In this document: piece by piece, positions 1 through 7,809 of the stretch
Position numbering within the stretch: position 1 is the first letter of the stretch
How the letters are laid out: every line of letters starts with the position of its first letter
Source: Acidocella aminolytica 101 = DSM 11237
GTDB taxonomy: Bacteria; Pseudomonadota; Alphaproteobacteria; Acetobacterales; Acetobacteraceae
Assembly: GCF_900129125.1 (NCBI RefSeq)
Contig: NZ_FQVJ01000038.1
Coordinates: forward strand, 1-34,029
Direction of reading: 5' to 3'
Length of the DNA: 34,029 bases
Made by a program: the position numbers and the translations under genes
The notes under the pieces: generated by a model
Databases searched by the model: none
What the model was told of the DNA's origin: nothing
Seen by the model: the letters and a program-made list of their open reading frames with translations, nothing else

Positions 1-107
1 CTTCGGCGAAGCTGACGGCGCACGAGAATCCGACCGTTCTCGTCGACACCATGAACCTGGAAGACACTCTTTGCGAGGTCGATACCGACTGTGGCAAGCT
101 CGGACAT
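1..107 (-). CDS. IS110-family transposase, N-terminal end (cut by window edge)
   Basis: The reverse strand from 107 reads an ATG preceded by AGGAG six bases upstream. It begins MSELATVGIDLAKSVFQVHG, the typical opening of IS110-family (DEDD) transposases. The aspartate in GID (residue 10) would be the first catalytic acidic residue of the RuvC-like domain. Only about 35 residues are inside the window, so intactness cannot be judged. The element points away from the flavoprotein remnant at 285-995 and its end is probably what truncates that gene. The assignment rests on the N-terminal motif alone. The subgroup (IS110 versus IS1111) is not resolved. Confidence 0.8.
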   Translation of the reverse strand, partial: MSELATVGIDLAKSVFQVHGVDENGRILVRRQLRR

Positions 108-285
108 GAATAGCTCCTCTATGCAGGATGATGACTTCCCAACTATGGCGCAATGCGACGCCGGGAGCAGGAGCCATCCACACCATCAATCGAGCAGGCT
201 TTCGCGATCCTCAAACGGCAACGGAGCTTCTCAGGAAAATCCCTCGATGAATTAATAACGTCACACTCTTAATGGGAATTACTAT
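108..285 (-). mobile_element. probable terminal non-coding end of the IS110-family element
   Basis: About 178 bases lie between the transposase start at 107 and the point near 285 where flavoprotein homology stops abruptly (after the residues LETYS). No convincing gene is seen here. Non-coding ends flanking the transposase are normal for this family, and in the IS110 subgroup the segment upstream of the transposase encodes the bridge RNA. The exact element boundary and any target core are inferred from loss of homology, not from a second copy. Confidence 0.45.
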
Positions 286-995
286 AGAATACGTCTCCAG
301 CACATCCCGGATTTGCCGGCCCCAGAGCCAAGCTTGCTGGTTGGCTTCGCTTTGCTCCGCCAGTAAGGCCGCAAGTGCTGGCGCGCGCATTGAACAAAAT
401 GACAAAAGGGGCGGCGTCAGCCGGGTTATGTCGCGTTTCGCCAGCGATTCTGGACTCAGCCCGGTTAGCCGCGCAATCTCCGCCAGCAAGGCGGGGGCGT
501 TTTCCGGCCAAATCCCCAGCGTATCTCCGGGTTTATAGTCCAAGCCAGCTTCACCTAGGTTATAGACCAGATGCCGCGTTTCCTTTTCTGATCGCGACTT
601 GTTCAGGCGGCGGTTGCCGGTCAACCGTGCCATGAAGGGGCGGGCGCGAGAATAAGCAGGTGGCACCGGCTGGCCTAGGAAGTATGTTGCCCTGGGGCGG
701 ATTGCGCCTTTGCCAGCCAGCCTTGGGCTTTTTCATCCTCACCGGGTTCGCAATTCCAGCGCGGCAGCAGGGGGGCGCGCCAAGGGCGGTCAGCCTTGCT
801 TCCAGCTTGGCGCCAAAGCCGCAAAATTGCGTGTAAGAGGAATCGCTAAAAGCCAGCACGCCAAAGCGTAAAGTCTCGAGCCAGGGGGGCGGCTTCTGCT
901 GTTAAGGCCTGCCAGAAGCGCGTCGCGTTATCCGGCGCTTCGCCATCGCCAAAGGTACTGGCAAAGAACAGCACCGTGCCGCAGAGCGCTTCCGG
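285..995 (-). pseudogene. Remnant of a CysJ-like flavodoxin/FAD flavoprotein (probably from a nitrate or sulfite reductase)
   Basis: Read on the minus strand, this holds a flavodoxin-like segment (TVLFFASTFGDGEAPDNA, then VLAFSDSSYTQFCGFG). It continues into the start of a CysJ-type FAD-binding domain (YSRARPFMARLTGNRRLN, DYKPGDTLGIWPEN, LWGRQIRDVLETYS). The pieces lie in different frames. One surplus base is needed within the G6 run at 884-889, one missing base within the G6 run at 770-775, and a further one-base shift falls near 676-682. The C-terminal half, including the NADPH-binding region, is missing beyond about 285, where the IS110 end begins. The flavodoxin N-terminus is also missing. 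Such domains occur in CysJ and in the C-terminal half of fused nitrate reductase/flavoprotein subunits. The neighbouring NasT remnant favours the nitrate version. The gene is certainly non-functional. Confidence 0.85.
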
Positions 996-1362
996 CTGGT
1001 TACGTTGAAAAAACGCCACCGCCAGACGCATCACCAGCATAGCGGCATCCCGCGCCACCTCCTGCCCATGATAAGAACTTACCCCGGCACTGATCGCCTG
1101 CTGCATAAATCCCGGATCTTCCCCATCCAGAAACATCACCACCGGTGGCGTACTGCTTTGTACGGGGCAGGGAGTCCAGCATGTCGTGGTCTGGGCGGGC
1201 CATGTCGACCAGCACCACATTCGGGCGCAGGCGCTCAACCTCCGCCAGCAAGAAAGCCTCGCTCGCCAGGGGAATGACCGAAAAAGAGGCATCCGGCTTT
1301 GTTAGCTGTGCAGCCAGTGCCTCGCGTCGCGCTTCATTGGAATCGGCAAGCAGAATTTTCAT
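996..1362 (-). pseudogene. nasT: Remnant of NasT-like ANTAR response regulator (receiver domain only)
   Basis: Translation from ATG 1362 gives MKILLADSNEARREALAAQL and reaches VVLVDMARPDHDMLDSL, the phospho-acceptor region of a NasT-type receiver. The frame then breaks at the short G run near 1165-1168. The next frame continues the same domain (PPVVMFLDGEDPGFMQQAIS, then AGVSSYHGQEVARD, AVAFFQRNQ). The output ANTAR RNA-binding domain, which normally follows as a coiled coil, is absent. At about 995 the sequence passes directly into a flavodoxin domain. NasT regulates nitrate/nitrite assimilation by transcription antitermination together with NasS. The identification is by family resemblance. 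The frameshift and the missing output domain make it a pseudogene. Confidence 0.75.
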
Positions 1363-1426
1363 GGTGGTCAGTAATCCGTGAGCGATTGCTCAGTAACTTC
1401 CTTGCCAGATAAAACGGCCTGCGCGG

Positions 1427-2203
1427 CTATTGCGCCCCGGCTGATTGCGGGGGTGCCGCAGCCGGAGAAGCCGATGCGGGCTGGGCGGGCTGCACGAGAA
1501 TAGGGTCGTTAGTCACGTCTGCAGGCAGGGTCGGGGCGTTTTGTTTCGGTGTGGTGGCGGCGCTGGGCGCGGCCTGGGCTGGGGCAGCCGTTTCTTTGGT
1601 GCTAGCGGGAGGCGTGGCGGCAGGGCTTGCGTTCTGCGGAGTGGGTGCGGCAGGGGCGGGGAGTGTGCTAACCGTGACTGCAGGGGTGGCAACTACGCCT
1701 TGCGTTGCGGTTTTTGCTTTCGCGGCCGGTTTGGCGGGAAGCTGCACGGTGTAGTCCGGGATGATGCGGGCCTGCTTACTGCCGTCGATCACCAGCACAT
1801 GCATACCAATGGGCAGAGCGGTCTTGCTCGTCTGTGTGACGGAAACCAGACTGTTATTGCTCTGCTGCACAATATATTCCCAGCCTTTGGTGTCGGCGAC
1901 CGCCTTTTCAGCCGCCGCGCCGCCAATGGTGCCAACCAGCGCTCCGCCTACCGCGCCCAGGGCGGTTGTTGGCAACTGCGCGCCCGCAATACCACCTGCG
2001 GCAGCGCCCGCCGTGGCGCCAACCGAGCCGGAGGCGCTGATAAGCACCTGCCGCACGCCGATAATAACACCCCTTTGCACCGGTGCCTCCTGTTGGGCGG
2101 CGTCGGCGGCATAGGTGTTGGGAGAATACCCTGCATGGCACCCGGTGAGGGGCAGCATAAGAAGGCCAGGCAACAAGAAAAAGGGCAGTGCTGGGCGGTG
2201 CAA
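1427..2203 (-). CDS. Glycine-zipper outer-membrane lipoprotein (SlyB/17 kDa antigen-like) with Ala/Pro/Gln-rich tail
   Basis: The N-terminus has a hydrophobic signal (ALPFFLLPGLLMLPLTGC) ending in a lipobox-like LTGC, so it is probably a lipoprotein. A glycine-zipper segment follows (GATAGAAAGGIAGAQ, then ALGAVGGALVGTIGGAA). Next comes a short conserved stretch (GWEYIVQQSN, PIGMHVLVIDGSKQARIIPD) typical of SlyB/Rickettsia 17 kDa antigen-like proteins. The C-terminal third is low complexity, rich in Ala, Pro, Thr and Gln, and probably disordered. The start is uncertain. I chose TTG 2203, just before the hydrophobic core. The reading frame stays open to TTG 2275, which would prepend 24 residues (MLVIVTGCAGP onwards). 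Family members are outer-membrane stability proteins. The function of this one is not shown. Confidence 0.7.
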   Translation of the reverse strand: MHRPALPFFLLPGLLMLPLTGCHAGYSPNTYAADAAQQEAPVQRGVIIGVRQVLISASGSVGATAGAAAGGIAGAQLPTTALGAVGGALVGTIGGAAAEKAVADTKGWEYIVQQSNNSLVSVTQTSKTALPIGMHVLVIDGSKQARIIPDYTVQLPAKPAAKAKTATQGVVATPAVTVSTLPAPAAPTPQNASPAATPPASTKETAAPAQAAPSAATTPKQNAPTLPADVTNDPILVQPAQPASASPAAAPPQSAGAQ

Positions 2204-2434
2204 AGCGAGGTCCGTGGCTTGAGAAAACCGCGCCAATTTAGCCGGACCGGCGCAGCCTGTCACGATGACCAGCAAAAGATTCCGCGCTGCATTAAAGCAC
2301 CATGCCGACTGTGAGCGGGATAAACTTAACAGGCTCAGTGCGCTAGTTTCTACGAGGGAAGCAGTTCTTTTTGGGTTTGGCTCGATGAGGCCAGTGTGGA
2401 AAATAACCGGATGGCGCGTTAGAGCATTGAAAAA

Positions 2435-2511
2435 TGGTGTCCCCGGCGGGATTCGAACCCACGGCCCCAGGATTAGGAATCCTGTGCTCTATCCTGCTGA
2501 GCTACGGAGAC
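2435..2511 (-). tRNA. tRNA-Arg (anticodon CCT)
   Basis: The minus strand folds into a cloverleaf. The acceptor GTCTCCG pairs with CGGGGAC and is followed by an encoded ACCA. The anticodon arm is CAGGA-TTCCTAA-TCCTG, which puts CCT at positions 34-36, and the T arm contains GGTTCGAATCCC. The length is 77 bases including CCA. It reads the rare AGG arginine codon. Confidence 0.95.
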
Positions 2512-2520
2512 TTTATAAAG

Positions 2521-2565
2521 CGCCCAACAATCCGGCACGGTCTACCTGCACCGACTTGCTGGGCG
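2521..2565 (-). other. Long imperfect hairpin between the OsmC gene and tRNA-Arg
   Basis: CGCCCAACAA at 2521-2530 pairs with TTGCTGGGCG at 2556-2565 (nine of ten pairs) around a 25-base loop. It lies just upstream of the tRNA on the same strand and 45 bases after the OsmC stop. It could be a weak terminator for the OsmC transcript or part of the tRNA leader. There is no strong T tract, so neither role is secure. Confidence 0.3.
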
Positions 2566-2570
2566 TTCTC

Positions 2571-2598
2571 TATTTAACCTGCTTGTCTAATAAATCAA
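2571..2598 (-). promoter_or_regulatory. Possible sigma-70 promoter for tRNA-Arg
   Basis: On the minus strand TTGATT (2598-2593) and TAAATA (2576-2571) are separated by 16 bases. Transcription would start near 2564, giving a leader of roughly 50 bases before the mature tRNA end at 2511. The call rests on consensus resemblance only. Confidence 0.3.
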
Positions 2599-2610
2599 AC
2601 CCGGCTTGCT

Positions 2611-3054
2611 TTAGTGCAGTTTTGCGCCGTCGGCCCCGAAGATGTCGACTTTAACGGGAATTCCCCGCTCAACGCTCTGCGTCACGGTGCAGAAATCCTC
2701 GAATGAGGCCAAGGCGCGTTGCAAATGCGGTAATTGCTCCGCCTTGCTGCCGAGGGAGATGCTGACCTCCACGCTGGTGATGCGCAGCCGGTTATGCTCA
2801 TTCCGGCCGCTTACGCAGGTGACGGTGGCGGCAAACTCACCGGGGTCTTCATGGTATTTTCGGCACGCGAAGGTTAGGCTGGCGCACAGGCAGTTGGCAA
2901 TGGCTGCGGCCAGCAAATGCTGCGGGGCAGGGCCGGTATCCTCACCGATGGGCATGGGCTCATCCGCGATGAGCGTTGGGTATTGCGGTCCAAACTCAAC
3001 CAGAAAGCGGTAATCTTCCTGCCTGGTGATATTAATGGTCACACGTTCGCTCAT
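2611..3054 (-). CDS. OsmC family protein
   Basis: This 147-residue protein begins MSERVTINITRQEDYRFLVE. The start at 3054 is supported by AAGGAGG five bases upstream, so the open frame extending to 3231 is not used. The OsmC/Ohr fold is recognisable from GPAPQHLLAAAIANCLCASL in the middle, with a cysteine in the helix, and a second conserved cysteine in DFCTVTQSV near the C-terminus. OsmC-family enzymes use such a cysteine pair to reduce peroxides. The first cysteine sits in ANCLCAS, with two candidate residues. The gene follows the pirin gene by 16 bases on the same strand, so the two are probably co-transcribed, in keeping with a stress-response or redox role. Whether it is a true peroxidase or a non-catalytic OsmC-like protein cannot be settled from sequence. 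Confidence 0.88.
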   Translation of the reverse strand: MSERVTINITRQEDYRFLVEFGPQYPTLIADEPMPIGEDTGPAPQHLLAAAIANCLCASLTFACRKYHEDPGEFAATVTCVSGRNEHNRLRITSVEVSISLGSKAEQLPHLQRALASFEDFCTVTQSVERGIPVKVDIFGADGAKLH

Positions 3055-3070
3055 GCCAGCCTCCTTATGT

Positions 3071-3985
3071 TCATGCGGGCTTGGCGCCCGGCAGCGGGAT
3101 GTAGTCGTGTTCGTCACCCGCCACCAGCCCAAAGCGGCGGCTGACCCAGTTCTCCTTCGCTTGCTCAATACGCTCCTTTGAGCTGCTGACAAAATTCCAC
3201 CAGATATGGCGTGGGCCATCCAGCGGGGCACCGCCCAGCAGCATCAACCGGCTATCGGTCAAAGCTCGGACGGTAATGGCATCGCCAGGGCGGAAAATTA
3301 GCAATTGCCCTTCGCCAAACCGCTCCCCAGCAATTTCAATTTCACCGGAAATAACATGCAAGGATCGCTCTTCATGCTCGTCTGGCAAGGGCAGGGCGCT
3401 GCCTGTTGCGAGGCTTACATCCACATAAAGCGTGCCGCAAAAAACTTCCACCGGCGAGCTAGCGCCATAAGCCTCGCCCGCGATGACCCGCGCCACAATG
3501 CCCCCATCCTCAAGCTGCGGAAGGCTCTCTCCCTGATAGTGAAAAAATCCCGGCTCGGCTTCCTCTACTTCTTTGGGCAGGGCCACCCAGCTTTGTATGC
3601 CCAGAATCGGTTGGGCCTGGGTCCGGCTTTCAGGCGGGGTGCGCTCAGAATGGGCAATGCCGCGCCCGGCTGTCATCCAGTTCACTTCGCCAGGCCGGAT
3701 TTCCTGCGCGCTGCCCAGCGTGTCCCGGTGAAAAATGCGGCCTTGCATCAGGTAAGTAATGGTGGCGAGGCCGATATGCGGATGCGGGCGCACATCCAGC
3801 CCTTTACCGGCCTCAAAGGTCGCGGGACCGATATGGTCGAGAAATACAAACGGCCCCACCATGCGGCGTTTGACGTGCGGGAGGGCCCGGCGCACGCGCA
3901 ACCCGCCGATATCATGGCTAATGGGGGTGATGACGAGATCAGCCCCGCCTTCTGGACCTGTCGATGGGTTATGTAGCCAGGACAT
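3071..3985 (-). CDS. Pirin family protein
   Basis: This 304-residue protein is a two-cupin pirin. The N-terminal cupin carries the metal-site pattern RPHPHIGLATITYLMQG and, further on, NWMTAGRGIAHSERTP. The C-terminal cupin includes SLHVISGEIEIAGE and LLIFRPGDAI. The length matches the family (about 280-310). A strong GGAGG precedes ATG 3985. Bacterial pirins bind a metal in the first cupin. Some are quercetinases and others regulate partner enzymes. Nothing here identifies a substrate. The OsmC gene follows immediately. A gap of 71 bases separates it from the chemoreceptor gene upstream. Confidence 0.92.
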   Translation of the reverse strand: MSWLHNPSTGPEGGADLVITPISHDIGGLRVRRALPHVKRRMVGPFVFLDHIGPATFEAGKGLDVRPHPHIGLATITYLMQGRIFHRDTLGSAQEIRPGEVNWMTAGRGIAHSERTPPESRTQAQPILGIQSWVALPKEVEEAEPGFFHYQGESLPQLEDGGIVARVIAGEAYGASSPVEVFCGTLYVDVSLATGSALPLPDEHEERSLHVISGEIEIAGERFGEGQLLIFRPGDAITVRALTDSRLMLLGGAPLDGPRHIWWNFVSSSKERIEQAKENWVSRRFGLVAGDEHDYIPLPGAKPA

Positions 3986-4056
3986 GCGCCCTCCGGGATC
4001 TTGATACGTCCGGGATAGCCTACCACCAGGAGAGTGCCTAGTATTTCAGTTGTATT

Positions 4057-5601
4057 TTATCCTGCTGCCATCCGCCGCTTGGCCGGAACGGGCAGGTGGC
4101 TGAGATCTGGCTCCGGCCTCGAAGCATTTGTCAGCCGGAATCCGGTGAGCGAGGAGTCGAGTCCGCCAATCTCAGACCGAAGAGAGTGCACGGCGGCGGT
4201 GGTTTCCTCCACCATGGCGGTGTTTTGCTGCACGGCGTTGCTCATTTGCCCCAAGGCGGTGTTCACCTGTCCCAACCCGCTAGATTGGCTGGCCGCCTTA
4301 GTGGCGATTTCGGAGATCAGCCCGTCAATCTGCCCCACACTGCCGACAATCCCGTCCAGCGTCGCGCTGGTTTTGCGCACCAGCTCAACGCCTTGATTCA
4401 CCTGGGTGGAGCTGGTTGAGATCAGCCCTTTAATGGCCTTGGCGGCATCGGCGGAGCGCTGGGCCAGGGCCCGCACTTCGGACGCGACAACGGCAAACCC
4501 GCGCCCGGCATCCCCTGCGCGGGCGGCTTCCACCCCTGCATTGAGCGCGAGCAGGTTGGTCTGGAAGGCGATATCGTCAATCAGCCCGATAATCTGGCCA
4601 ATTTCGCGGGAGGAGGTTTCAATCTGCTCCATAGCCTTGGCGGCGTTGGCCACCACGGCGCGGGAGTTTTCCGCCCCGGCATTCATGGTGCTGACAATCT
4701 TGTCCACCTCGGCGGTGCCATCCGCCATGCTTTTCAGCCCTTCGGTCAGTTCATTCAGCGCGGTGGTGGATTCCAGCAGGCTGGCGGATTGGTGTTCCGT
4801 GCGGCGGGCCATGTCTTCCGTCGCCTGGGCCAGCTCCTCGATATTGCCGCTGATGGTGCGCGAGGATAGTTGCGCGCCCGAGAGCGTGGCGGAAAGCCGG
4901 TCCAGCGCGGTGTTATAATCCTCGCGTAGCGTGGCGTATTCCTGCGGCAATTCATCACCAAGCCGGTGAGAGAGATCCCCCGCCGCCAACTTTGCCATGG
5001 CGCTGTTCATGGCCTTCAGCACTGCCTCGGAATTGGCGCGCGCTTGGGCTTCCGCGTCCAGACGCATTTTTTCGGACGCCTCCTGATAGACGGAGATTGC
5101 TATGTCCATATCCAGTAACGCGGATTTGATAACGGCACTAGTTTCCTCGATCGCTTGCCGTCGTGTTTCGTTTTTTTCCTTGCTGAATCGTGCTTCCGGC
5201 CATCGTGCCTGCAGCAGCGCGGTCACCAGATGCTCCAGCACAATGCTGTATCCGCCAATATACCAGCGCGGTTCCAGCCCGATTTTGGCGTGCACCTCGC
5301 CAACATGCGTCACCGCTTGGACATAAGATGCATCCAGACGTCCGTTGGAGATAAGGTCCCAATGACCATGCTGCCGGCTCTTGGCGTGCCTGATCACGTC
5401 TTCTGATTTAAAGAATTTCGCGGTTTCCGGCGTGGCGCGAATCTGCGCGTAGGACGCCTCAAGTGCGCCGGGCAGAGCCGCCATGATCAGCGGTTTGGCG
5501 GACCGCAGCCTGGTTTGAAGGCGCTCTGTCAGCCTGACGAAATTTAGTCTTTCAGCCAAAGCCTGAAAACCGGACATGGGGCTACGCTCACTTTGTTGCA
5601 T
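4057..5601 (-). CDS. Globin-coupled methyl-accepting chemoreceptor (HemAT-like, soluble)
   Basis: The first ~180 residues form a protoglobin sensor domain, with [19 protein letters not shown] and [18 protein letters not shown]. His104 in the second motif is the likely proximal haem ligand. A HAMP-like linker ([13 protein letters not shown]) and a full MCP signalling domain follow, with the hairpin tip [20 protein letters not shown]. No transmembrane segment is visible, so the receptor should be cytoplasmic and sense O2 or another haem ligand. There is no C-terminal receptor-tethering pentapeptide. The 514-residue length uses ATG 5601, which lacks a clear ribosome site. ATG 5577 (MSGFQALAE) is an alternative. 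No che genes are adjacent. thiD ends 55 bases upstream on the same strand. Confidence 0.92.
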   Translation of the reverse strand: MQQSERSPMSGFQALAERLNFVRLTERLQTRLRSAKPLIMAALPGALEASYAQIRATPETAKFFKSEDVIRHAKSRQHGHWDLISNGRLDASYVQAVTHVGEVHAKIGLEPRWYIGGYSIVLEHLVTALLQARWPEARFSKEKNETRRQAIEETSAVIKSALLDMDIAISVYQEASEKMRLDAEAQARANSEAVLKAMNSAMAKLAAGDLSHRLGDELPQEYATLREDYNTALDRLSATLSGAQLSSRTISGNIEELAQATEDMARRTEHQSASLLESTTALNELTEGLKSMADGTAEVDKIVSTMNAGAENSRAVVANAAKAMEQIETSSREIGQIIGLIDDIAFQTNLLALNAGVEAARAGDAGRGFAVVASEVRALAQRSADAAKAIKGLISTSSTQVNQGVELVRKTSATLDGIVGSVGQIDGLISEIATKAASQSSGLGQVNTALGQMSNAVQQNTAMVEETTAAVHSLRSEIGGLDSSLTGFRLTNASRPEPDLSHLPVPAKRRMAAG

Positions 5602-5656
5602 GAGCGTGGCTAGTAACGGTTAGTCTTTAAAAAGACGTTAAAGGGGCCTACCGGCC

Positions 5657-6442
5657 TCACCCCTCCAGACGGGTGAGGTGGTTCACCGGCCCATGTCCGG
5701 CGCCAAGGTTCGGCGCCGTGCGGATGGCTTCTTGCAGATAAGCCCGCGCCCGCCGCACAGCCTCCTCCAGCCTCATGCCCTGCGCCAGCCCAGTGGCGAT
5801 GGCAGATGACATGGTGCAGCCCGTGCCGTGCGTGTTGCGTGTTTCAAGGCGTGGCAGGGTAATAGAAACCACATCCTCCGCCGTAATCAGCAGGTCGGTC
5901 AGGTCTACCCCTTCGCCATGCCCGCCTTTTACCAGAGCGGCTTTGGCGCCCATCTCTAATAACCGGCGCCCCGCTGCAATCCGCTGGGCTTCAGTCGCTA
6001 CCGGTAAGCCTGTGATTTTGCTCGCTTCCGGCAAATTTGGCGTAATAACTGTGGCCTTGCTTATTAGCTCAGAGACTAGCGCGCTGATGGCGTCGTCCGG
6101 CAGGAGCGTGGCGCCTGAGGTGGAGATCATCACCGGGTCCAGCACTACTGGCACGTTTGGCGGCAAATGGGTGGCCACGGCGCGAATGATCGGCTCATTG
6201 GTCAACATGCCGAGCTTGATGGCATCCACTCCGATATCCGACAGCACCGCGCGTATACACAGAGCCACGAAATCCGCGGGCAGGGGATGCACGCCCTGCA
6301 CCCCCAGCGTGTTTTGCGCGGTCAGCCCAGTGATGGCGGTGCAGCCATATGCGCCCAGGGCGGTGATGGTTTTAAGGTCCGCTTCAATCCCCGCGCCACC
6401 GCCGGAATCCGACCCTGCGATGGTCAGAACGCGGGCGATCAT
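5657..6442 (-). CDS. thiD: Hydroxymethylpyrimidine/phosphomethylpyrimidine kinase
   Basis: This enzyme phosphorylates HMP and then HMP-phosphate to give HMP-PP for thiamine synthesis in the cytoplasm. The 261-residue protein begins [20 protein letters not shown], the ThiD N-terminal substrate and phosphate motif. It continues with [11 protein letters not shown] and [13 protein letters not shown], and ends with the ribokinase-fold signature [14 protein letters not shown], whose GTGC forms the anion hole with the catalytic cysteine. The length is normal. Its start overlaps the glmM stop by four bases, so translation is probably coupled. No TPP riboswitch is visible, as expected for an internal operon gene. 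Confidence 0.96.
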   Translation of the reverse strand: MIARVLTIAGSDSGGGAGIEADLKTITALGAYGCTAITGLTAQNTLGVQGVHPLPADFVALCIRAVLSDIGVDAIKLGMLTNEPIIRAVATHLPPNVPVVLDPVMISTSGATLLPDDAISALVSELISKATVITPNLPEASKITGLPVATEAQRIAAGRRLLEMGAKAALVKGGHGEGVDLTDLLITAEDVVSITLPRLETRNTHGTGCTMSSAIATGLAQGMRLEEAVRRARAYLQEAIRTAPNLGAGHGPVNHLTRLEG

Positions 6443-7809
6443 TCGGCGGCTTGCACGGCGGCGGCAGCGATCTCGGCGCAGAGTCCGTCCACGATCTCCT
6501 CGATCAGACCTTGATTTTCACCCTCGGCCATCACGCGGATCATCGGCTCGGTGCCGGAGGGGCGGATCAGCACACGTCCGGTGCCTGCCAGCCTTTGGGC
6601 GGCGGTCTCAATTGAGGTTTGGATATGCGCCAGCCCGAGCGGTGAGGTGCCGTGATACCGCACATTGCGCAAAAGCTGCGGCAGCGGGGCGAACACCCGG
6701 CAGGCCTCGGACGCGCGCTTGCTGGAGCGCACCAGCACGGAGAGCACCTGCAACGCCGCCACCAGCCCATCACCGGTGGTGGCGAAGTCCGAGAGGATCA
6801 CATGTCCAGACTGCTCGCCGCCCAGATTGAACCCTTGGGCGCGCATGGTCTCGGCCACATAGCGGTCGCCGACCTTGGTGCGGGTGAGGGACAGGCCCAT
6901 CTCGCCCAGAAACCGCTCCAGCCCCAGGTTGCTCATCACCGTGGCGACGATACCGCCGCCGCGCAGATTGCATGCCTCGGCCATATCCCGCGCGATGAGG
7001 CCAAGAATCTGGTCGCCATCAATGATCTCGCCGCGCTCATCAGCCAGAATCACCCGGTCTGCGTCGCCATCCAGCGCGATGCCGATATCGGCGTGATGTT
7101 CCAGCACCGCTTCGCATAGGGCCTTCGGCGCGGTGGACCCGGCCTCGCGGTTGATGTTGAAGCCGTCCGGGGTCACGCCGAGGGGAATCACCTCGGCCCC
7201 CAGCTCAAACAAGGCGGCGGGGGCGACTTTGTAGGCGGCACCGTGGGCGCAATCCAGCACGATACGCAGGCCATCCAGCCGCAGGCCGCGCGGCAGGGAG
7301 AATTTCGCGGCCTCGACATAACGCCCGGCGGCATCCACCAGCCGGGCGGCGCGGCCCAGTCGCTCGGGCAGGGCCATCCGGTCGGAGAGGTCTTCGGCCA
7401 TCAGCGCTTCGATCTCGGCCTCGGTCTCGTCCGAGAGCTTGGCGCCGTCCGGCCCGAACAGCTTGATGCCGTTATCCTCGAACGGGTTGTGCGAGGCGGA
7501 GATGACCACCCCCAGATCCAACCGCAAGGAGCGCGTGAGCATGGCGATGGCGGGGGTGGGCAGAGGCCCCGCCAGCGTCACGTTCATGCCTGCTGAAATA
7601 AAGCCCGCGGTGAGGGCGGGTTCCAGCATATAGCCGGAGAGCCGGGTGTCCTTGCCAATAATCACCCGATGCCGGTGATTGCCCCGGGTGAACAGCAGCC
7701 CGGCCGCCTGTCCCAGCTTAAGCGCCATTTCGGCTGTCATCGGTGCTTTGTTGGCGGTGCCGCGAATGCCGTCCGTGCCGAACAGGCGGCGTTGGGGTTG
7801 TTTATCCAT
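6439..7809 (-). CDS. glmM: Phosphoglucosamine mutase
   Basis: GlmM interconverts glucosamine-6-phosphate and glucosamine-1-phosphate, the step leading to UDP-GlcNAc for peptidoglycan and LPS. The 456-residue protein starts with [14 protein letters not shown]. It has the phosphoserine loop [17 protein letters not shown], where the serine of SASHN is phosphorylated. The Mg-binding loop DGDADR, the sugar loop GGEQSGH and the C-terminal phosphate site [12 protein letters not shown] are all present, so it appears intact. It overlaps folP by eight bases upstream and thiD by four downstream. folP-glmM adjacency is widespread in Proteobacteria. Confidence 0.97.
   Translation of the reverse strand: MDKQPQRRLFGTDGIRGTANKAPMTAEMALKLGQAAGLLFTRGNHRHRVIIGKDTRLSGYMLEPALTAGFISAGMNVTLAGPLPTPAIAMLTRSLRLDLGVVISASHNPFEDNGIKLFGPDGAKLSDETEAEIEALMAEDLSDRMALPERLGRAARLVDAAGRYVEAAKFSLPRGLRLDGLRIVLDCAHGAAYKVAPAALFELGAEVIPLGVTPDGFNINREAGSTAPKALCEAVLEHHADIGIALDGDADRVILADERGEIIDGDQILGLIARDMAEACNLRGGGIVATVMSNLGLERFLGEMGLSLTRTKVGDRYVAETMRAQGFNLGGEQSGHVILSDFATTGDGLVAALQVLSVLVRSSKRASEACRVFAPLPQLLRNVRYHGTSPLGLAHIQTSIETAAQRLAGTGRVLIRPSGTEPMIRVMAEGENQGLIEEIVDGLCAEIAAAAVQAAE

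Noticed and set aside
186-255. Plus-strand reading IEQAFAILKRQRSF, resembling the C-terminus of an IS630-like transposase
   Set aside because: Only a few residues match, no upstream domain is in frame, and the stretch lies in the presumed IS110 end.
1445-2314. Long plus-strand open frame antisense to the glycine-zipper lipoprotein
   Set aside because: It is a shadow of GC-rich low-complexity coding sequence, with Cys/Arg/Gly-rich translation and no domain. The minus-strand frame has a signal peptide and a known fold.
5623-5636. GTCTTT-AA-AAAGAC palindrome between thiD and the chemoreceptor
   Set aside because: It is too short and AT-rich to be called a terminator or operator.
6443-6500. Possible TPP riboswitch ahead of thiD
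   Set aside because: thiD overlaps glmM by four bases, leaving no leader, and no thi-box sequence is seen.
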